Below are positions 58,311-64,000 of a stretch of DNA of 64,000 bases, piece after piece (positions within the stretch are counted from its first letter, which is position 1; the number at the start of each line of letters is the position of its first letter). Where the stretch lies: assembly GCF_000020685.1 (NCBI RefSeq), contig NC_012526.1:722001-786000 (forward strand), read 5' to 3'. Both the position numbers and the translations under genes were made by a program. The stretch comes from Deinococcus deserti VCD115 (GTDB lineage Bacteria > Deinococcota > Deinococci > Deinococcales > Deinococcaceae). A model generated the notes under the pieces. The model saw only the letters and a program-made list of their open reading frames with translations. It did not search any database and had not been told where the DNA came from.

Positions 58311-61300
58311 ATGTCTCCGTTGTTGCGCCGCGTCCTGGATTATCTCCGGAAGCACGGGCCGCAACTAGAAGAGGATGTACTAGATGTCTTCAGCCTAAAG
58401 CGCGCCCTCTTGACCCGACTCCTAAAAGAGGGGCGTGGTCAGGTGCGTCAGCAGGGCGAGTACCTGTTTCTATCGGGACACGAGGAGCGCGTGGCTGAGC
58501 TGCATGGCATGCCCACAAAGCTCGTGACGTCATACGTGATTCTCGATACGGAAACCACCTCAGTAGACCGCGCGGAAGCTCGCCTGCTTGAGGTGGCGGC
58601 TGTACGTGTCGAGGACGGCCGCATCTGCGACACGCTGCAATTGCTGGTCTCCGGTGAGCGTATTCCCCGTGAAGTCGCGGAGCTGACGGGCATCCGACAG
58701 GAGGAACTGGACCGTGATGGTCAGCCTCTCCCGGACGTCCTGAAGCAGGTACTTGCCTTCATGGGTGATTTACCGGTCGTGGGGCACAACGCGCAGGGGT
58801 TCGATGTTCCGCTGCTAAAGCGCTTGTGCCGGGAGCAGAGCCTGAAGTTCCAGGTGCCGTTCGTGTTCGACACCCTGCTTCTCGCCCCGCTGGCCTTCGC
58901 TGCCGTGGTCCCTCCCGTAGAGGGCTACGGCCTAGAAGGACTCCACGCCCGCTTCTGCGGTGACGTACATGACGATGCGCACCGGACACTAGCGGACTGC
59001 GCTGCGACGTCACGGCTCCTTGCCTACATGGTCGAACGCTTACGGGCCCTTCCAGAAGACCAGAAGGCCCTCATCTCGGCGCTTCCCGTCCCTGAACTGG
59101 CCCTGGCGTTTCAGCCCCGATCTATTACGAAGGCCGAATTGGAAAGGCTCTCTTCACGCGCTGCAGGCGCCTTAACAGAGGTCAGCGCTGTGTGGAGTGA
59201 AGGCCGACTTCCTCAGCAGGTGAGTGACATGCTGCCCTCGCCGCGGCCCGGTCAGCTGAAGATGGCCGAAAGCGTGTCGGCAACGCTCAGCGGGCCGGGC
59301 CGCTTGGTGGTCGAAGCTCCCACCGGTACTGGAAAAACCCGCGCTTACCTTTATCCGGCGCTGCTGCGCGGCGAACCTGGGAAGCCTGTGGTGATCAGCA
59401 CCCACACCAAGCAACTACAGAATCAGATCGTCAAGGAGGCGCAGCACCTCAAGGATGCAGGGTTTAAGGTTCGTGTCGTGGCCCTGAAAGGGCAGAGCAA
59501 TTACATCTGTCCAGAACGGTTGCAACTCCTGCTCACGCGCCGGTTTCGCCCTGACGAAGTGCCGGAGGCAGATCAGTACGAAGCGAATGAGAAGGACTTG
59601 TCAGCAGGCGTTGAAACTGCCAGTGACGTAGCCGAGGACCAGCGCCCCGGCCGGCTGATCATGCTCCCGGGGCAGGCGCGGGCCGTGGCCCTTTTGACCT
59701 TGCACGCGCAGGCTGGAGAGTACGGCGCGTTACCGCCAAGCGCTTTGACCCGCTCTCCGGAGTATCTGCAAGCCAAGATCGTTACGTCGACCGTTGCCAA
59801 ACGCTGCCGGGATGCTTGCCCGTTCTCCACATGCTGCTCGTATCACCGCACGCAAGCACTGGTGCCGCAGGCCGACGTGGTCGTCGTGAACCACGCTTTG
59901 TTGCTGCGCAACCAACTGGGTGGCCTCGAGCAGGAGAATCTGCCGTTCGACCGTGTGGTGGTTGACGAAGCTCACGATCTGCAGGACGCAGCAGAATCCG
60001 CCCTTCGCCAGGAGATTGGCAGTGACGCGATCCTGAGCGTCGCTCGGGAGTTTCTCCGCCGCACCCATGGGGAAAGCGCCGGGTTGCTGCCGAGCATTGA
60101 GAAGGCCGCGCGAGTTGCCCAAGACGCGAATCTAGCCACGCTTTCGCAGAAGGCCGCCACAGCCTTCGACGTGTTGGTCGCGCGGGTCGACACCTGGCAG
60201 GCAGCCCTGCAAGCCTTCGCCATGCAGTTTGGTCAGGGCAGCGAGGCCTTCGGATTTCAGGCAGCCGTTGACCCCCTGCCAATGCAGAGTGCCGAGTGGC
60301 GCGCTGTGACTCGCGCTTCAGAGGAACTGACCAGTAGCCTCAAGTACTGCGCTGGCTTCATTCCTTCACTAGCGCAGCGTTCGAGCTATCAGATGGACCT
60401 GGAGGCGCTCCTTGCCCGTCTCAATGACCAGATCGATACGCTAGGGGTCTTGCTCGCAAGGTCACTGCCTGGAGCGCATGTGTACGCTGTTACGGCGAAT
60501 GGGGACAGCGCCTCGATCTGGGCCGTCCCATTGTGGCTTTCCTCCGTACTAGAGGAACTGTGGAAAAAAACCAGCAGCCTGGTCTTTACGAGCGCAACGT
60601 TGCGCGTGCCCGGGACATGGGACGCTAAGGGAAGCGGTGATGTTGCCGACTTCGGTGTGTTCGAGCGGGATCTGGCGTTGCCGGAGTCAAGTTACATGGT
60701 GCTGCCGCCCGTCTTGCCGTACGACAAGGGATACGTTCTGCTCACGAGCCACCTGCCGCTGGTGCACCACCCGGACTTCTCCGGCCTCGTCGGGCAAGAG
60801 ATCGACAACCTGGTCACGCAGACGCCAAACCAGGCATTGCATATTTTCACGGCCAATGAACGGCTGCGCCGCGCGAGTCGACACATCAAAAAGCGGCACC
60901 TCAATTCTGTGCGTGATGGGACGCAGCGCACTGTGCAGGACCTCCACGGCGATGGAGAATGGCACGCTCTTGGCTCAGCCGGGTTCCTGCAGGGCGTCGA
61001 CATCCGGGACCTGACCCTCGTCAGCCTCGACAAGACGCCCTTTCCCATCCCGGACCTCGTGCTGGAAGCGCAGCGAAGGGACGTGAACGATTTCGAGACG
61101 TACTGGAACACGTTGTACCTGCCAAGGGCCGTATTGAAGTTCGTGCAGGGGTTTGGGCGTCTGGTCCGCAACGATCGTGAAGGCCTCCCGGCGGGTGCTT
61201 TTGTCGTCTGGGATAAGCGCCTCGCCTTCGCTCACTATCAGGACCGCTTCCTTGGGGCACTGCCGATCCCGGCCGGGAATGTCCGGCGAGCGCGTAACCG

Positions 61301-63560
61301 GGAGGACTTTTACGCGCAACTTGGGCACTTGTGGCAGAAGCCCTTGACCTTTGACGAGCTCGTCGCGCCGAAAATGCAGGCGATTAAGCGCTACCGCGAG
61401 GAGCTGAAGGGTCTCAAAGATCCGGAGCGGCAACGCAAACTCGAGGAAGCCCTTGTGGACCTCTTTGAATTCCCACCGGGCGGTTTCCGTGAGGGCCAGT
61501 ACTCGGGCATTGCCGCGGCACTCGACGGCATTGACGTGCTTTCCGTGATGCCGACCGGCGCCGGGAAAAGCCTGGTGTTTCAGCTGCCTGCGTTTCTTGG
61601 TGAAGGGTATACGGTGGTTGTTTCCCCCCTCGTGGCGTTGATCCAAGATCAGGTGAGCCGCCTGCAGCAACTCGGTCTTCCCGCGGCGGGCCTCTGGGGA
61701 GGGCTGTCACGCGCAGAGCAGGACAGCACACTGGAGGACGTGCGCTGCGGCCGGGTCAAGCTCCTGTACCTCGCGCCAGAGCGCATTCGCAAGGGGGCTG
61801 CTGTGCGCAAACTCCTCCAGGGGCAACCGCCGGAACGCGTGGTGTTCGATGAAGCGCACACGCTCCTGGAATGGGGCCATGACTTCCGCCCAGATTACTT
61901 ACACGTACGTCAGGAATTACAGAACCTCGGTGTGAAAGCGGCTGTCAGTGCCTTTACTGCCACCGCAAACCCGGAGACACGCCGGAAACTGATTCAAGTC
62001 CTTGGCATGGACGGGCCTGAACGCATTGAGCTCGGCGTAAGGCGGCACAACCTGTATTACGAGGTGGTAGACGTCCAGACCCGCATTGGTGGGCGCAAGA
62101 GGCGTAATAAAGCAGCGTCTGTTGAAGACAAGCCTGAGGGCAACGCGCGAAATGTCAGTCGGGACGAGGTGCTGCTCACGATGCTCGCGGGCCTCAAAAC
62201 CAACGAGGATACCCGCGACGGGCGGGCCATCGTCTACGTTGGCAGCCGTGCAAAAGCTGAGCGCCTCACGGCCATGATCGGTGAAATCGGCGTGGAGGTT
62301 GCGGCTTACCACGCTGGCCTTTCCCCGGCCGTGCGGACGGAATTGCTCGACCAGTTCCAGGCCCGGTTCATCCGTGTGATGGTCGCCACAAATGCCTTCG
62401 GGATGGGCGTAGACGCCCCAGACATCCATCTCGTGGTCCATTACGACGCCCCTCTTTCTTTAGAAAGTTACGTTCAAGAGGCTGGGCGTGCCGGTCGCGA
62501 TCCGAACATTCAGGCACGAGCTGTCCTGCTCTGGAGTAATGGCAGCGAGCGGCGGGCGAAGTACCTCATTGATCACGGATACCCGGATAAAGAGGGGGCG
62601 CAGACCCTGCTCAACGTCATGAAGAACGGTCCGGCCTTCCCGACCCTCTCAGAGCTTGGGCAGTGTGACGGCGTTGACGTCAATGTGCTGCCGACGCTGC
62701 TGCACCTGCTGGAAGTCAGTGGGGCCCTGCGGTACAGCTATGTGCCAGGCTTGTGCCGCGTGTATCCGTATTACGGCGTGGACTTGCCGGACGACCCGGC
62801 CGTCCGGGATCTCGTGGAGCGCACCCGAAAAGAACCTGTGCACCTCTCCCGTCTGTACCGAGATCGGGCAGCAGCCATCGAGGACCGGCTGATCGAGTTG
62901 CAGCGGGAAGGCAAGCTCGGCGTGATGCTCCTCGAACCCGCGCTGCGCATCGACCTGCGGCAGGACCGGATCGGCCTGACCAGCTACGAAGAGCGGGTGC
63001 TGAACCTCAAGCGGGCTAAGCACGAGCGGTTCCGCGAATTCACGCGGTTCCTCCTCGACCGCCAGACCTGCCGTGGCATGCACCTGCAGCTGCATTTTGA
63101 ACACCGCGGGGATCGCTGCGGCAACTGTGATGTCTGCGCTCCCGAAAGACCCGCCCCTTGGGAAGGCATTGACGTGGACTTCGCAAGCCTCTGGAATCTA
63201 CGCAAGGAACTGCTGCGACTCCTCACTCACCTGGAAAAACAGGAGCATTTCGTTGGAAGAAGCACGCTGGTACGAATTCTGCGCAACGAAGAAGTCAAAG
63301 GGTTCCAGGGGGGCCAGGACGGCCAAGCCGGAAACGCCCCCACGGCTAAACCATTCCACTGGAAGGAGAAAAGCGCACCGAACTTCGGGAAATTGCGGTT
63401 TATCAAGGCACAGGACATCCGCAGTGATCTCGAAGCGCTCTGCGGTGACGGTCTAGCTCAGGTGGAACAGCGCAGCTTCCGGTCCGGCGGCCAGCCCCTT
63501 CCGGTGGTCATCCTCACAGACCGCGGGCGACAGGTGGCTAAGTCGTGGAGCGTGTCATGA
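58311..63560 (+). CDS. Fusion: winged helix, DEDDh exonuclease, DinG/XPD-like helicase and RecQ-like helicase
   Basis: A 1749-residue multidomain protein. Residues 1-65 are winged-helix-like. Residues 72-250 form a DnaQ-type exonuclease: VILDTETTS (D-x-E), VVGHNAQGFDVPLL, DAHRTLADCAATS (H-x4-D). About 320-1010 is a DinG-like helicase: VVEAPTGTGKTRAYLYPAL, Fe-S Cys set (NYICPERL, KRCRDACPFSTCC), VVVDEAHDLQ, FTSATLR, FVQGFGRLVRN. About 1060-1600 is RecQ: MPTGAGKSLVFQLP, VVFDEAHTLLEWGHDFRPDY, ATNAFGMGVDAPD, QEAGRAGRDP, zinc CRGMHLQL...CGNCDVC. A winged-helix C-terminus follows. The stop overlaps the next start (ATGA). Probably a DNA-processing effector or repair factor of the island. Confidence 0.9.
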   Translation: MSPLLRRVLDYLRKHGPQLEEDVLDVFSLKRALLTRLLKEGRGQVRQQGEYLFLSGHEERVAELHGMPTKLVTSYVILDTETTSVDRAEARLLEVAAVRVEDGRICDTLQLLVSGERIPREVAELTGIRQEELDRDGQPLPDVLKQVLAFMGDLPVVGHNAQGFDVPLLKRLCREQSLKFQVPFVFDTLLLAPLAFAAVVPPVEGYGLEGLHARFCGDVHDDAHRTLADCAATSRLLAYMVERLRALPEDQKALISALPVPELALAFQPRSITKAELERLSSRAAGALTEVSAVWSEGRLPQQVSDMLPSPRPGQLKMAESVSATLSGPGRLVVEAPTGTGKTRAYLYPALLRGEPGKPVVISTHTKQLQNQIVKEAQHLKDAGFKVRVVALKGQSNYICPERLQLLLTRRFRPDEVPEADQYEANEKDLSAGVETASDVAEDQRPGRLIMLPGQARAVALLTLHAQAGEYGALPPSALTRSPEYLQAKIVTSTVAKRCRDACPFSTCCSYHRTQALVPQADVVVVNHALLLRNQLGGLEQENLPFDRVVVDEAHDLQDAAESALRQEIGSDAILSVAREFLRRTHGESAGLLPSIEKAARVAQDANLATLSQKAATAFDVLVARVDTWQAALQAFAMQFGQGSEAFGFQAAVDPLPMQSAEWRAVTRASEELTSSLKYCAGFIPSLAQRSSYQMDLEALLARLNDQIDTLGVLLARSLPGAHVYAVTANGDSASIWAVPLWLSSVLEELWKKTSSLVFTSATLRVPGTWDAKGSGDVADFGVFERDLALPESSYMVLPPVLPYDKGYVLLTSHLPLVHHPDFSGLVGQEIDNLVTQTPNQALHIFTANERLRRASRHIKKRHLNSVRDGTQRTVQDLHGDGEWHALGSAGFLQGVDIRDLTLVSLDKTPFPIPDLVLEAQRRDVNDFETYWNTLYLPRAVLKFVQGFGRLVRNDREGLPAGAFVVWDKRLAFAHYQDRFLGALPIPAGNVRRARNREDFYAQLGHLWQKPLTFDELVAPKMQAIKRYREELKGLKDPERQRKLEEALVDLFEFPPGGFREGQYSGIAAALDGIDVLSVMPTGAGKSLVFQLPAFLGEGYTVVVSPLVALIQDQVSRLQQLGLPAAGLWGGLSRAEQDSTLEDVRCGRVKLLYLAPERIRKGAAVRKLLQGQPPERVVFDEAHTLLEWGHDFRPDYLHVRQELQNLGVKAAVSAFTATANPETRRKLIQVLGMDGPERIELGVRRHNLYYEVVDVQTRIGGRKRRNKAASVEDKPEGNARNVSRDEVLLTMLAGLKTNEDTRDGRAIVYVGSRAKAERLTAMIGEIGVEVAAYHAGLSPAVRTELLDQFQARFIRVMVATNAFGMGVDAPDIHLVVHYDAPLSLESYVQEAGRAGRDPNIQARAVLLWSNGSERRAKYLIDHGYPDKEGAQTLLNVMKNGPAFPTLSELGQCDGVDVNVLPTLLHLLEVSGALRYSYVPGLCRVYPYYGVDLPDDPAVRDLVERTRKEPVHLSRLYRDRAAAIEDRLIELQREGKLGVMLLEPALRIDLRQDRIGLTSYEERVLNLKRAKHERFREFTRFLLDRQTCRGMHLQLHFEHRGDRCGNCDVCAPERPAPWEGIDVDFASLWNLRKELLRLLTHLEKQEHFVGRSTLVRILRNEEVKGFQGGQDGQAGNAPTAKPFHWKEKSAPNFGKLRFIKAQDIRSDLEALCGDGLAQVEQRSFRSGGQPLPVVILTDRGRQVAKSWSVS

Positions 63561-64000
63561 GAAACGCTGCTGGCTCTGACGGTGCCCCGCGCCCCGCCCC
63601 CGACGTCCTCATCCGCGAAGTGGAGGTCATCTTTCTGGAGCGCCTCGGCCGTGACCCTGCGGCAAGTGCCTGGCTTTCGGTGCAGTGCCGCGAGATGGAT
63701 GTCCTCACCGCCCTGAAGCGCCGGCTGCCGAGGGTGCCTCTGAACGTCGAGGACGTTCTCACGGCCGCGCAAGGCAGCCCGGCTATTACGTGCAGGCTGG
63801 CGCCAGCGGAAGTGGTGGACGGACAACTCTCACGCCACGTGCTGCACTGCAACCCACGCAAGCTACCGGGGGTCACTTCCTTTGCCGTGCAGGACGACTT
63901 CGCCCGGCTCGCAAGGGAATTCAATGCGGCGGGACACCAACCGGCACCCGGGCTGAGCACGAACGAAGTCCTTTTGCGGGCTGTACAGGAAGTGGGGAAA
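63557..64000 (+). CDS. Unknown protein coupled to the helicase fusion, 3' end outside window
   Basis: 148 codons are visible, open to the last base. It begins MRNAAGSDGAPRPAPDVLIR and continues with a helical segment (EVEVIFLERLGRDPAASAWLSVQ), LKRRLPRVPLNVEDVLTAAQG and RHVLHCNPRKLPGVTSFAVQDDFARLAREFN. I recognise no family. Its ATG overlaps the stop of the exonuclease-DinG-RecQ gene by 4 bp, so the two are translated together and probably act together. Confidence 0.6.
   Translation, partial: MRNAAGSDGAPRPAPDVLIREVEVIFLERLGRDPAASAWLSVQCREMDVLTALKRRLPRVPLNVEDVLTAAQGSPAITCRLAPAEVVDGQLSRHVLHCNPRKLPGVTSFAVQDDFARLAREFNAAGHQPAPGLSTNEVLLRAVQEVGK

Noticed and set aside
45982..63560. Classical BREX, DISARM or type I restriction system
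   Set aside because: No PglZ, BrxA/B, DrmA/B, HsdS or HsdR-like gene is present; the gene set fits the DUF1156/DUF499/DUF3780 type instead.

Overview
The window looks like chromosomal DNA from a Deinococcus-type bacterium. It is GC-rich. Many genes carry a TANNNT -10 box only 5 to 8 bases before the start codon, which is the leaderless transcription typical of Deinococcus. Several gene products also fit: a C-terminally extended IF3, a small CC-/A-adding type tRNA nucleotidyltransferase, and a NodB/YkoP-like envelope cluster. The species cannot be named from this sequence alone.

Bases 1 to about 39,200 are core chromosome. In order they hold: a two-subunit ABC exporter; tsaB and citrate synthase on a shared divergent promoter region; a YbjN-like protein; a metallo-beta-lactamase-fold hydrolase; two secreted proteins (one a beta-propeller); an Old Yellow Enzyme; tRNA-Ala(CGC); guaB; a hemolysin III family membrane protein; a site-2-type protease; a tRNA nucleotidyltransferase coupled to an HtrA protease; Hsp33; and a family 5 solute-binding lipoprotein. 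A NarL-type response regulator and a multi-GAF sensor kinase follow, separated by what looks like a decayed nucleotidyltransferase pseudogene. Next is an envelope glycan/glycolipid cluster (GT4, GT2, MFS permease, NodB deacetylase and a catalytically dead NodB/YkoP-like relative). Then come recR-ybaB, a NrtR-like Nudix regulator, a glycogen-debranching-type enzyme, infC, a glutaredoxin, a metallophosphoesterase, thrS with a structured leader, a DsbA-family protein and a lipase.

At 39,042-39,204 lie tRNA-Cys and tRNA-Val. Immediately after tRNA-Val begins an integrated element that runs off the right edge of the window. It has a tyrosine integrase, a small protein, a primase-polymerase/D5-like helicase, a HTH (AlpA/Xis-like) protein and two unrecognised genes. 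Its cargo is a five-gene minus-strand operon: a DUF499-type ATPase, a DUF3780-type protein, two different DUF1156-type adenine methyltransferases in tandem, and a PLD-SNF2 helicase. This matches a restriction-like anti-phage gene set, here with an extra, mosaic methyltransferase. Divergent from it is a 1749-residue fusion of a DEDDh exonuclease, a DinG/XPD-like helicase and a RecQ helicase, translationally coupled to an unknown gene cut by the window end.

The most interesting points are the dual-methyltransferase defence operon with the exonuclease-DinG-RecQ fusion, a probable AUA start codon for infC, a leader-ORF/hairpin arrangement upstream of thrS, and the inactivated deacetylase-like protein. 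All assignments come from reading the sequence; no database search was possible.
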